Shown piece by piece: positions 22,220-33,790 of a DNA stretch of 64,000 nucleotides; position 1 is the first letter of the stretch, and each line of letters starts with the position of its first letter. The position numbers and the translations under genes are program-made. Under the pieces are notes generated by a model, which was given only the letters and a program-made list of their open reading frames with translations, did not search any database and was not told the DNA's origin. The stretch comes from Isoetes taiwanensis (taxonomy: Eukaryota > Streptophyta > Lycopodiopsida > Isoetales > Isoetaceae): contig JAJEKV010000683.1 in assembly GCA_021234155.1 (NCBI GenBank), positions 1 through 64,000 of the forward strand, in the 5' to 3' direction.

Positions 22220-23505
22220 CCTAAGCTAATAGTTAAGGGCAGAGTTGTTGATAAACCAAGCTATGCAACTGATAAGTTAAGTTTAACCTTGAATAACATA
22301 ATCAAGGACGCTAAACAACAGGACAAAGGTCAATGCTCTTATAATCTCATGGATTTTCCTATCAAAAACCTTAGTAAGAGTGGGTCATTAAATATGAAAA
22401 CTCAAGACAAAGGAAAGCAACCTTTTATTTCTAAGTATCTATCTATCCATCTATCTATATATAATAATAAAGCCATTTATCTATATATAGTAAGAAAGGA
22501 GTTTTGAGATAATCTGTGCGCAAAATCTCGCGCGTTGATTTTTTTTAGTAATTTTCGTCCCTTGATTCAGCAGTTTCCTTGGCGCCGTTTGTCTTTTCAT
22601 TATTATGTGCCAGGGCTCCATTCCGACATTCCCTTCCATAGTAATGATTTTTGGATTTATCTAATGTTTAAATTGCAATCCTGATTTTGTTCATGTTTAC
22701 CTTACATCGTGATTTTTTCCTTTTGTGCAGTCTCAATCAACCGTTTTTCTTTGAAGTCTTTCAACTATCGAATTTGGACGCTTTGCTTTGCTTAGGTTTT
22801 GAAGCGAACTCAGAAATCCAGAAGCAGGGATAGCTAATTTTCGAAGTCTTCAAGGCAAGGAAATCATAGCTAAATGATGCTTTGCGGGAGTAAAGGTAAA
22901 TTGACCCTCTTCCTTTAGATTTTGTGATCGGCTGGTTTTTGGGTTGTGCATGTGTTCAATTGAAAGGAGATCAATCCTTCACAATATGTCCTTCTATTGC
23001 TTTTTTGATCTCATATTATTCAGCATTTATCTAGAAGGATGCTTGGCCCAAACGTGGCTTCTGATCTGACGAAAATTTGAAGATTAGAGGTCCTATTTGA
23101 GTCGTTTTTCTGGAGAAAAGAAAATATGCTATGCAGGAGCTTTGAAGCAATGCTGGTTGAAGGGTATGACTTCATTCACATAGGGAGTGGAACATCGAAG
23201 TCAGAATTAGAAAGATGCAGTCAGTTGCATGCATTGGGTAGCTTGGACCATGGCTAATGTAATCAGACTGAGGCAGAAGGATAGACTCAGAGTGTGTTGC
23301 AAGCAGGACAGGAAGTCCTGGGCTCAATGGTACATTCTCAACTTCTTGCATTTCAACATTTATAATCAGATAATACTGATCTCATTTTGCCTATTTGTGT
23401 TAGCCCATAATATTTAGAAGTGAAGTCTAAATACTGATGCAGGATAAAGATTGTAAACTGCTGTGGATGGCTGTATAGACAAATTGATCGACAGAGGTTG
23501 TTTAC

Positions 23506-23839
23506 CTTTGCGCCTTTAGCAGCCTTGATGGTTACATAGGGTGCACGATCCCTGACTGTTGGGGCCGTTGCAGCATCTCTCTGAGACAATGAAACCCGGA
23601 AGTCATAAGAGGTTCAACGGTGTGAAAAAGGTACCCTTTGTCCACTGCCACATGTTCCGCATTCTTTCTGCAAGTTCCACATGAGCAGCTTTCACGGCAT
23701 AGTCATCCCCCGTCTTTGTCAAGCCCTGCAATAGTTTTGAAGCCCTGCAATAGTTTTGTCCATACCTTTGTAATAACAAGGAGCGACAAATCTAGCCTAT
23801 TCATTAGCAGGTCAGAAATTGTATTTTTTACATATTGGA
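23506..23839 (-). pseudogene. POLD1: captured fragment of DNA polymerase delta catalytic subunit
   Basis: Three minus-strand exon pieces are recognisable. 23839-23766 reads ISDLLMNRLDLSLLVITK. 23725-23657 reads GLTKTGDDYAVKAAHVELAE and RMR. 23580-23506 reads RDAATAPTVRDRAPYVTIKA and AKGAK before GTAAAC. In the parent this is a continuous stretch in the C-terminal half of the B-family polymerase, after the catalytic Asp motifs and before the C-terminal zinc fingers. The intron between the first two pieces is only about 40 bp and contains a 19-bp tandem duplication (GGCTTCAAAACTATTGCAG). The donor after RMR is lost. The fragment lacks the active site and is antisense to the Helitron, so it cannot make a polymerase. 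Confidence 0.85.
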
Positions 23840-24075
23840 CTGTTGCAAGAATGTCACGGTCCACCGGTATTTTGTATAGGCATTCAGTATATGCTCTAAA
23901 AGAGACAACGCTCATTTATGAAGGCCACACTTTTTTGAAGCGTAATTGTTCATGTATGTTTCATGCATATATAGTTCATATCATGATCCGCTGTATATTT
24001 TGAAGATCTTGGTCCCTTGTATATGTTGACGATCATGCCTTATCTTCAATTGAATTTTTCTTTCCTTGTTTCTAG

Positions 24076-24415
24076 GGTTGTGATGCTTCCATATTGCTTT
24101 CTTCTACGCCAAATAATACTGCAGAAAGAGATGCCCCAATAAATAACCTTCCTGAAACTGCCTTTGATGCCATACAAGAAGCTAAAAGGCTGTCGAAGCT
24201 CAATGCCCTGGGGTTGTATCATGTGCAGACATTTTGGCTATGGCAGCCAGAGATGTTGTTGTTCTTGTAAGCCATAACTTCTTGCAACTGTTCTTTCTAT
24301 CCTTGTTTATGTTTATCTCTATTCTTTACAGATAGGGGGTCCCGGTTGGGATGTGCCAACAGGAAGAAGAGCTGGATTGGTTTCAAAAGCTTCCCTTGTA
24401 GCAGGAAGACTACCA
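24076..24415 (+). pseudogene. captured fragment of a class III peroxidase gene
   Basis: The exon at 24076-24266 starts after TTCTAG and reads GCDASILLSSTPNNTAERDA, then NLPETAFDAIQEAKR. After a one-base frame change it reads AVEAQCPGVVSCADILAMAA, then RDVVVL before GTAAGC. The exon at 24332-24415 reads IGGPGWDVPTGRRAGLVSKA and ends near VAGRLP. These are the GCDASILL block after the distal His region, the VSCADILA block and the GGP.W.VP.GRRDG block of secreted plant (class III) haem peroxidases. The first exon (distal Arg/His) and the proximal-His exon are missing. The frameshift and missing ends make it non-functional. Confidence 0.9.
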
Positions 24416-27358
24416 GGTTGACTATTTCCATCGCTTGTCTCGTATGTGATCTTGTCTGGTAAATGCGCAAACACAAACTATGTCCTTAGTTAGGTCATAA
24501 ATTGCATAGATATTTTGCATTTTTTGATCTAAAGGCCCAGATCGTTGCCTTTTACATTTTGGTCCACGAATGTAGGGCGGAAAAAATGGTATTCTATGAT
24601 CCTTTACTCAAAATGTCTTTCCTAGATTAGCTTTTTGAGAAACGCCACCCAAGGCAGAATGTAGAACAACAGTGCTGAAAATAGTATGTCTTCTGAAAAT
24701 AGTGTCTTTTCCTTTTGACAAATGCCATGCACGATAGGTTATCACAGTTATCGGCCATTTTTACTTCTCCATCTGCTTCTAATGGTGTGTTGTATTTTCA
24801 TTTACTCTGGCCAAGTTGTTAACAGCCCCTTTGTTCCTTTTGTCAAAAAAATTTTTGTACTAATGCTTTGTTCTACTGTAGCTCTTTTTGCTGCCTCCAC
24901 TTGTGGCATCAATTGTGATTAAAAACCATATTTGTCGATAGACTCTTGAAAACTATATTGTAGATAGGCTCAAGCTCTAAGTGTTGCATTTTTTGCATTA
25001 TTTCTAACACATGAGCATGAGACAACAGCTTGCCATCTGCAATATTTTGCACAGTCCCGAGCTTGATCCATTTCCATTTCAGCAAGGCTCTCATACATCG
25101 TTGCCAAAGCACAAATACTTTGGATCCAAAACTCTGTAAGTATAATATTTATTGGCATGTCTTTATGATCGTGATATTTCTTTCTATAATTTATCCAAAT
25201 CCCCCCCTAAGGGATATGCTCTGCAGTAATGCCAATGATGCTGGCCTTTGTCTCTGCGTTGCCTATTCGGGCATAAACATGTCTGATATTGAACAGTATC
25301 CCCAGTTCGTATATATTTCTATTCCCAATGTTTCCATTATTTTGTCAGGGCTTTTATGATTATGATATAGGATTGACATACTTGCTATATATCCCTGTTG
25401 TGTATCCTCTAATATGAATCCCTGAATCAATTACAAAAAACCATTACCATCACGTTCTTGTCGAGAGTGCCTGCAAATTGTGGGACAACTGCAATGAAAT
25501 CAAGACAAACTGGAGAGAACAATCATAATGCGTTTAACATGTAACTTATACATATAAGAGTTTTAAACCATCTTCACAAGATACCGATTTCCTAGATAAA
25601 TGATTGGATAAAGTGACACAAAAGCTTATACAGTTGGTTGCTCCTTTGATATTTTAACTTAACAGCTCTTAAATCATGTTACATGCCAAACCTGAGACAT
25701 GTAAGGAGTTTATCTTCCCTTTTGTTTGTTAAGCTATTATAATAGGTCTCAAACCCAACAAATAATAACTTATATAACTTTGTGATGTTTAAAAAGGGCA
25801 GTTTTTCCATGATGTATGGGAGTCTATGTAGAAGATGCAGAAGATAAGATGAAACAAGGATTTTCTGTTTGTACAGAGTATCAGGTTAATATTTAAACTG
25901 CTTGATTCGCACAGTTCAGGAAGGATTTACATGCAGAACATGGAGCCTTTTATGGTCTTCAAGAATTCAGACATCTTTCTCTGATCCCCAGCACCAGCGA
26001 ACGACCTTTCTCCCTATATATTGCATGCAAGGTATGATTATTGTAAGCATTAGATACAACAAATATATGTATTTACTTTTAGTAGGGCATACACCTTTGT
26101 AGGACTTTTAGTATCCAGCTCTTTGATAATTAAAACAGAGATTGCAAGCAAGAGTTGTTCAAAGACCACATGATAGGTAGTTGCTGTACAAGGTCTATCT
26201 GTGATCTAGGATCAGATCAAAGATCTAATTTTGCAGCAGGGGAGCATTCTTGAATTAGGGACCATATGCAGATCATATATTTTATGGATTGAATTCCTCC
26301 ATAGCATCCAAAGTGCTTGCAGTTAAGATCATTTGAGGTGTGGTTGACGGTGCATAATAGTACTTGAATGCCATAGATTTTTGGTAGTAATTATTGTATT
26401 TGTATTGATCCACTCATAGCATGGAGTGCACTTGACTTTCTTCGTTTGTTCATGACTCTGACTAAATAGAGCTTGTGGTGACTACATAACATTCTAACAC
26501 GTGGGTTTTTGTACATTCATATCTTTCTCTCAATCACCTTTGTTTGGGATTTTTAATATAAGATGGGAACTTATAAGATGAGTAAACATTATAGCGACTT
26601 AAAGTCCAGTCACGTTGAAATATCATGCATGAGATGTCCATTCATGCAAGAAGTTTTCTGGAAATTGTGCATGTGATTCAAATGATGTAGTGTTTGTCTA
26701 ATCCGCGATTGATTTATATGTCTTGTATTCTCCATATATTCATATATTGCTACGATATGTTATGGCAGTAGATGTAATAATAACCTGTGAATGTAGATGT
26801 AATAATAACTTGTGACTACATTCTTCATGTGCTACATGCATGGAAATAGGGTATGGTTTTCTGCTTGTTAATAGTTCAACCACATTACCGATCTAATTTT
26901 GCATGCTAATTTTCTTAATATATTGCTTCAAAAATAAATGGGCTCTTCTAAATACTTTCTAGGGTTTGTGGGAAATAGGTTTACTCGTAATTCACATTCT
27001 AGATGTAACATAACTTTATTTACATGCGAATAACAAAGCCAAAGTCCACAATTTCAAGGCCAAATAATGAAAACAACAATCAAGATGTAATGCGGCTCTC
27101 GCCATGTTCCACACAAGTACCATGATTGTATCTTTCCATTAAATTGAGATTAAATAAAAAAACATGCAAATATACCCACAACACTCTAGATGCCCAATGA
27201 AAAGCCCAGCAACGCTGGGCACTTTTTCTAGTATAATAATAAAGCCATTTTAGGATAGTCTGTGCGCAATCTTGCGCGTTGATTTTCATATATAGAAATC
27301 TTTTGTTTTAGGCCGTTCAATAATTAGTTATTACACCATTCCGAATCTGTTTTGGGTT

Positions 27359-28532
27359 TTGCTTGAAGATCCGTCATGGTTTCCATGGAAGTTCCGGCTG
27401 CCAAACGTCGCCTCTCGGAATGGCAAAGTTGCAAACGGCAAAGATGGCAAACATTCTGATGCCCTTTCCAAGCAAAACAAGCAGCAGAAACAAGGCTCTT
27501 ATGGAACCGTTGGAGCTCATTCTCCGGCCGTTACATATGCATCTATGCTTGCCCTTCTTCTTGCCTGTCCACCCTTCGTTATCGTTTTGTAAGTCTGCAT
27601 CTATTTGTTTTCTTTGTTCATGTATTGAAGCTGCGAGTTTTAACATTAGGCAATCGATCTAGCAGGACCCATCATTTTTTTTATTAGATAAGGAGGTAAA
27701 AGGGGACCACTTATTTTAATTTAAAGGATCTTCAAGATTCTTTGAAAATATCACCATTCAATGCATTTATACATGAATAATGCAATGGCATGATTCAGGA
27801 CTTGAAATATCTCTATTGAGATTTCAGCTACCATCAGGTTGTTCCCATGCAATATCTGCTTCATCAACGAGGCTAATCCGTCTTTTCAGTTTGGACTCTT
27901 TTCCTATGTCCCCCATACGAATATAATGCTGATACATTTAGAAGTTGAGATAGAGACATTTCGCAGCCTAGAGGAGAACTTTTGCAAGATGCATGGACAT
28001 GGGGAAATGCATGATGATGCTTTCTAATATTCAACTATTCGTATATTGTTTTGCACACTAACATAGTGAGCCATAATTTAGCTTCATTTATTCATAATAT
28101 ACAGGTGGTATACCATAGTACACTTGGATGGTTCTTTGTACAAGTTCTGGGAGCTTTGCAAGGAGGAAGGGTTTCATACATTTGTTAATATATGGCCAAT
28201 GCCCAGCCTCATTGCAGCAAAGCTTATTGCAGTATTTGCTATATTTGAGGCTCTGCTGCAGTTAGTTCTTCCTGGCAAGGAGTTGCTTGGCCCAATTTCT
28301 TCTGCAGGCAACCAGCCAATCTACAAGGTAGATGTGTAATGCTCAATGGTTTACAATTTTGGAATCATAATCAGTGACCTTCTCTTGGCATTATAGGACA
28401 ATGGAATGTCAGCATACGTTACTGTCTTGCTGTATACCTTGCCATTTGGAAGTATGCATTTTTTATTTGAGCTTTACATGCATGCAGCTCCTTTTCCTCC
28501 AAGTGTGCTTTATGTTGTTGCTCTTCTGCAGG
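27359..28532 (+). pseudogene. DWF5: captured fragment of sterol delta-7 reductase (DWF5-like), frame still open
   Basis: Exon 1 (to 27588, donor GTAAGT) ends HSPAVTYASMLALLLACPPF plus VIV. Exon 2 (28105-28327, between ACAG and GTAGAT) reads WYTIVHLDGSLYKFWE, HTFVNIWPMPSLIAAKLIAV and FEALLQLVLPGKELLGPISS. Exon 3 starts at 28397 (NGMSAYVTVLLYTLPFG). This is the N-terminal quarter of 7-dehydrocholesterol reductase, an ER membrane enzyme of phytosterol/brassinosteroid synthesis, including its first membrane spans. Exons 1 to 3 join in frame with good splice sites. The sequence then loses similarity (LYVVALLQ before a GT at 28533), so most of the enzyme is absent. A chimeric transcript is possible; enzymatic activity is not. 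Confidence 0.88.
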
Positions 28533-28690
28533 TATCTAGGACGATGAAATGTATATAATGCTTATTGGGGATTATTGTTGTTAATGCTAATTGGGATTCA
28601 GCAAAGGAATATGTGGTTTAGAGGTATCTAGGGCGATGAAATGTATATAATGCTTATTGGGGAGCATTGTTGCTAATGCTAATTGTTACA
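28533..28690. repeat. about 90-bp tandem duplication in Helitron-3
   Basis: GTATCTAGGRCGATGAAATG followed by TATATAATGCTTATTGGGGA occurs at about 28533 and 28624, each followed by TTGTTGYTAATGCTAATTG. The repeat ends close to the Helitron hairpin. Confidence 0.85.
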
Positions 28691-28730
28691 ATTTCTACCT
28701 ATGCCCAGCCACGCTGGGCACCTTAACCAG

Positions 28731-30345
28731 TAAACACTATATAGAAATTCCTATTGTGTCAATCCAGTCATTAATGCTAACACAACTAATGCTAGAACAA
28801 GTGTAAAACGTAACATGTTCTAAGTCATATTGTCAACATGTGTCAACCCTCAATATGTGTCAACCCAGTTAGCAATGCTAACAGAAGTGTAAAATATAAC
28901 ATGTGCTAAGTTAATATGTGGAAGATAAGATATAATATGTGCTAAGACAATAAGTGAGAAGTAAGTGTGACAATATGTCAGAAAAATGTTGGCCTCTTAC
29001 ATTCTAAAGGAATTAGCAACAAGAAAGTTCATTGACATGTTAGACTGCTGGTTGCAAGATATTGGGACAAAGCACCATGGATTACAATTCATTCAAATTG
29101 TTGCATGCATGAATTTATGGTTGTGGATTTTGTAATTGTGTTACTTGGTGTAATTATGTTATTTGGTGCAATTTATAGTAGATACGTTTCTTTATGGACA
29201 ACAAACTACCTTGGGATATAATTCAAATGCATGATATTGTCAAGTGTGAACATTTCAAATGCATGTCTTGTGTGAGCGATGTTTGATAAACAATGGCTAT
29301 AGCAGCAGTATTTATACTGTTCATAATGTTTTTATAATGTTGCTTTATAATGTTGATTTATAATGTTTTTTTAAACTTTGATATTGGCACAGGCAAAGGC
29401 AGACTTTTAGTCTCACGAGCTGTTTTTGAGCTCCAGCTTGGAGCACAAAAGAAGGTTAGAATAATTTCTCCATCTAGTCCATTATAGCTGTTTTCGATAC
29501 AATTAGGAGATAAATAATTGCATCTTGAATGCTTGAAGGTGGAGCGCATTTATCAATTGGGCAGCTCATCAATCCTCTTCGAAGTTTTCATTGGAATTGA
29601 AAAATATTAGAAACACTTGGGTTTTGGAGCAATCAAATCCAGAACTTTACATGTAACATGTTTAAATATTAATACTGAAGCACTCCAAGTGCCATTTTAT
29701 TGCATCTCTATTTCTTCTCATATCTAAATGGTTATGGCAAAAACCTGGGGCTGTTCTCTAGCAAAATAGAAAAGGGCTGAACCAAATGTGAAACCAAATG
29801 CAAAACGAAATAGAAAACCAAATGTGAACTAGCCAATTCATTCACAATTATGATTTGTTTGATGGGATGTTCTTTGTTCTCATTGTACTCAAAATTTGCT
29901 AGGCATTTTTATCTTAGCAGTTTTTCTCATATGTTTCAAATAAATTACATGCTTATGGTTCTTTTGTAATCTTTTCATATAGATATGGCGGGAATAGAGG
30001 GGGGGCCAGGACGTAGTGGGCGCGGCACCACCAGTTCCACAGCCGATTAGGACCTTCGCGGCTGACCGGTTAGTCCCTAGTATAAGCTTAGGTCCGTAGT
30101 ATAAGTGTAGGTTAATCCCGTAGCATGAGCTTATCTCTTGTTCTCTTACTTCTCTTAGAGTCATAGAGGAAAGGTAGTGTTATTCCCTTACGTCCAGAAA
30201 ATTTATTTTTTTATCCGTCGCTTTAGAGTTGTGTGAACTTAGAATTTAGAATTCTTTAGGGACGAGCTCCATGGGCATTGGAGAATACGTCGATTATTGA
30301 TCACCATCCCTGGGTCTCCTACAAGGTTCCAGGATAGATGGTTTT
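28731..30345. other. AT-rich spacer, no gene seen
   Basis: Contains repeated short words (CAATATGTGTCAACCCA, AACATGTGCTAAGT at 28800-28970). A small GC-rich coding-like patch at 30000-30068 (QDVVGAAPPVPQPIRTFAAD in one frame) ends near a GT. That patch may be a leading exon of the Ulp1-type transposon gene downstream. Nothing else is supported. Confidence 0.5.
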
Positions 30346-33331
30346 GTGAGCACAAGAGTTGCACACACGCTTCCAGGAGACCAGGGTGGCTGGGGTCTAG
30401 GTATGGATGCTGCGAAGAAGCATCATGAGAGGCAGCATGGGGAGGTACCATGGGTGCCTCGGCATCGTGGTGCACGCAGAGTGCGTCTGAGGGACGAGGA
30501 GGACGAGGCGGCACGCCAGAGAGAGAGGGAGAGGAGCCGCCTTCATGGTCATGATAGATATGCCAGGGCAGAGTTTCTAGTGTCCCAATAGGAGACACAC
30601 TTTACGGCCAGGCTCCACAGACGGGTAGTGGCAGAGTGGGAGGCCATTGAGAGGACATTCTCGCAGGAGGAGTTAGCTGCGAGATACCTACAAGGCAGAC
30701 CAGGTTGGATGGCAGACAAAGTGCAGGCGCTCACTAGAGTGCGCGATGAGGGCCTAGAGGTCCGACTCCGACAGACACAGATTAGGTTGGGTGGAGGCAG
30801 AGATGTTGTTGAGGAGGAGAGAGAACGCCCTATTGAGGATGAGGCAGCTGTCCCAGGGCCAGTAGGGGAGGAGGATGTCGCGAAGGTAGCCGAGGTGCGT
30901 GGATTAGGGGTTACCGTAGACTTGACAGCCCAACTAGGAGTACCTGGTTCATGTAGTAGTTCTTTTGCCTTTGCTACGGAGAGCACACCACTCATGTCAT
31001 CCACATCTTGCGATATGGACCTCAGCCTTGGGAGGGTACCCATCCATGATGCCAGACATGCCCTAGCATCGACCACTCAGCCCTCTATGCCTCTTTCTCC
31101 CACCACCCGTTCTCTTTCCCATGCTCCTAGTTCGCTCCCCATGCGACCACCCCTTGTCACATCACTCCCATATGTACCACCATCATTCCCATCCCCGAGG
31201 TCTCGTCCATTCTTTCCTCGCTTGTCTTCCAGCCCCTGTTCTTCTAGGGTAGCACACGTGCCACCACCCCCCTTCGTGTTGCCACGTGGACCACCCCTCT
31301 TCCTGCCCGTACCACCGCCATCTATTAGCACCTTGCCTGTCACCTGTACCGGCCCACCTCCTTTTCGCACAGCTCCTCCTCTTCCCCCCCCACGTACTTC
31401 CACTTCCTCCCACTTCCTTTTCACAGGCCCCGTAACTGCCCGACATACTACCTAGCTCTGTATCTCGGACATCACTTTCCTTGGGCGACATTGGTCGATT
31501 GTTGAAGGAAGTGCACAGACCTAGCGAGCGGGTGGCCATTGTTCCATGAGCCATCACCTTCCACGAGCTCCACTTCAGTGGACCATGCAGCAGGTCCTTC
31601 TACTGTGCAAACCATTGTCCATGCCATTTACAAGTCTACGGACGAGCTTTCACGAGGCACAGAGCCGAATAGCTGCAGAGACCGCGATTGAGCCCACATA
31701 CCCCTTTCGCAAAGACGTACAGGACGGACATGAGGGCGATGGTGGCGATAGAGGCAGAGGCAGAGGTAGAGGTAGAGGTAGGCCACCAGGTAGAGGCAAG
31801 GTTAGAGGTAGAGGTAGGCCACCAGGCAGAGGCAGAGGCAGGGGCAGAGGCAGGCCTGGCCAGGATGTAGAGGCAGCGGACAGAGGTGACCAGGAGACAG
31901 TGGCAATGGACACCATTAGTGTAGAGGGTCATATGGGGAGACATGGGCTTGTCACACCTTATGCCCCATCTGCACGGGATTGGGCAGAGATCAGTCATGA
32001 GGCATGGACATTTGATGGGATTATGTACCAGAACGTGCGGGGGACTTTTTTTCTGGCACAGGTCTTTGTCCCCTTGCGATGGGCTTCGGAGAAAGGGCGA
32101 GAAGCTCGGGCACCCATTTGGTTGAGGCTAGACACTGGCTTTAGGCCTCGGCCTTGGTTCTGGTGGATTGCGAGAGAGATTGCCATAGGATACGAGTGGC
32201 AGGCACATGGTCTTTTGTACCATGTTGTGCAGAGGGGCATACAGGAGGGGACAGGGGTCCAGATCTTGTCGAGCCTTTGCCCACATGGTTCTATCGAGCT
32301 GACGAGCGAGTTCTTGGACGCCGCATACGATGGTTGGTGGGGAGATTGGCACATGCGATTCTATATTATGTAAGTGCAACGGCATGTCTTTGTATTGCAT
32401 GCAATGCTTGATTTCTCTCTAATATGTACTTTGCATACATGTAGGACTATTGGACACTTGTTGTCTGACAAGGATCGTGGGCGTGTATTGTTTGTGGATC
32501 CCACTTTCTATACAGTGCATATCCCTTTCGTGGTGGATCTGCCACCCATGACGAGAGCGTACCATCATTGGATCCTTTATTCCGTGACACCTATGGTCCA
32601 GCAGTGGATTAGAGTAGGCTACGAGTGGTGTTTTGGCCCGTCGTGCATGGGTGAGTGTTAATGGAATGTTATACTTTATTGTATGCATGTTTATATGTTT
32701 ATGTGACATCTCTTTGTATCATGATAATTCTCATTGGTGGTTGTACATCCTCGCTCGAGACCTTGAAGATTACTCCGTCCTTGGGGACATCGAGGATGTG
32801 CAAACATCCTGGTTGTGCTTTGATTCCCAAGGCGTAGAGAAATGTGGTGAGCGTTGTACCATTATTCAGTTGAACAGGTATATGAATTGGTTTGTAGAAT
32901 GAGTGGAATGGATGTTTGCTAATGCCAGATCCATATGCAGGATGTTTAGGATTTACCTGCAGATTAGAGGTGCATCCGAGGAGGTACGGGATGGGCTTAC
33001 ACCACTCGTTATCCAGGACATGGATGTGCCTAGCCAGGTTGATGCGACCAGTTGCGGTATTCATGTGGCTTTGACCATGCGTTTGTTGGCAAATAGGTTC
33101 TTCATCAAGGATTCCATCGAAGGAGCTTCGTCTAGTGCCGCTCAGGTACATCACAATAACCCCTTTTTCTTTTTGCATGTGACTTAGAAAATATTCATAC
33201 CAACCACTTCATATGGTTTTCTTTTATAGGTTGGATGGAATTGGTTTTCCCCTTCTACACAGATTCGAGGAGAGCGACAGGTTCTCTCCTCTGCTGCGCT
33301 ATGGCTATCTCATAACAAGCCAAGGGGTTGA
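30346..33331 (+). pseudogene. transposon gene with C-terminal Ulp1-like (C48) cysteine protease domain
   Basis: N-terminal part 30346-31455: Arg/Glu-rich, then Ser/Pro-rich, with an in-frame TAG at 30589 and frame breaks at 31453-31545. Exon 31546-32369 holds a Gly-Arg repeat stretch (RGRGRGRPPGRG-like, 31745-31860) and a folded segment (WTFDGIMYQNVRGTFFLAQV). It joins in frame to 32445-32650 (LLSDKDRGRVLFVDPTFYTV). The protease core follows: catalytic His in HWWLYIL (32737), Asp in LCFDSQG, and the Gln-x5-Cys pattern QVDATSCGIHV in exon 32941-33147. The last exon, 33230-33331, ends NKPRG-stop. Ulp1 proteases cleave SUMO-like tags; many plant transposons carry such domains. No AG acceptor exists between 32653 and the HWW codons, so one intron can no longer be spliced normally. 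Confidence 0.75.
31735..31870 (+). repeat. GGCAGAGG/GGTAGAGG coding minisatellite
   Basis: Six-base units (GGYAGA) repeat within the Ulp1-type gene and encode alternating Gly-Arg, interrupted twice by PPG. Arg-Gly repeats of this kind usually bind RNA or DNA. The minus strand shows open frames only because of this repeat. Confidence 0.85.
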
Positions 33332-33790
33332 TGACTTATATGTATCGAGTTTGTTCAAGTTTGATGACTTATATGTATCGAGTATTTATCAAATACTTAA
33401 GTTTTTGTTCTTTCTTGTTTACAAATACTTAAGTTTGTGCCATGATGCAACATAATAGAGTGCAACTTCACACACGCTTGTTCCCCTTGGCATTTCCACA
33501 CGATATCCCTAGCCTAGTTTGTTCCAAGGTTGGGAAATGTAATACACACTATCCTAGTCAAACATTGTACATGCGCGGCAGATTAATACACGAGATTCTA
33601 AAACTTCAATATGTTTAGTTTTACACGTCTTCAATTCAATTCAATTTTAAGCTTTGATAACAAAATAATTTGACCAAAAGAACCATGATCTAAAACCAGG
33701 ACTTCCCATAATTTGTACCTTGCAAGAAGTTCCATGTTATAGTTGGGTGTTAAGTGCCAGAATTTTTGGTCTCAATTCATGGAATTTCTA
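33332..33790. other. spacer after the Ulp1-type gene, no gene seen
   Basis: AT-rich. A 20-bp phrase (TTGATGACTTATATGTATCG) is duplicated at about 33328 and 33360. No other structure supported. Confidence 0.6.

Larger units (their letters stand above)
22454..27231 (+). mobile_element. Helitron-2, non-autonomous, 4.8 kb, chimeric
   Basis: The 5' end is TCTATATATAATAATAAAGC, preceded by A; the exact first base is uncertain by about 12 bp because a TCTA microsatellite flanks it. A subterminal GTGCGCAAAATCTCGCGCGT follows. The 3' end has the hairpin GCCCAGCAACGCTGGGC (27204-27220), then ACTTTTT and CTAG ending at 27231. It carries DNA polymerase delta exons in antisense and class III peroxidase exons in sense, which is typical Helitron gene capture. 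Other exon-like pieces lie near 25035-25140 (minus, CALATMYESLAEMEMDQARD) and 25915-26031 (plus, GAFYGLQEFRHLSLIP); their parents are not recognised. Confidence 0.8.
27232..28730 (+). mobile_element. Helitron-3, non-autonomous, 1.5 kb, joined to Helitron-2
   Basis: It begins directly at the CTAG end of Helitron-2 with TATAATAATAAAGCCATTTT, the same 5' class as Helitron-2, and shares the subterminal GTGCGCAATCTTGCGCGTTG. The first bases may overlap the neighbour's TCTAG. The 3' hairpin is GCCCAGCCACGCTGGGC (28703-28719), followed by ACCTTAA and CCAG ending at 28730, so the usual CTAG has one base changed. It carries a sterol reductase fragment. A roughly 90-bp tandem duplication precedes the 3' end. 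Confidence 0.8.

Noticed and set aside
31077-31916. Long minus-strand frames opposite the Ulp1-type gene
   Set aside because: They mirror the Gly-Arg and Ser-Pro repeat coding on the plus strand and have no independent features.
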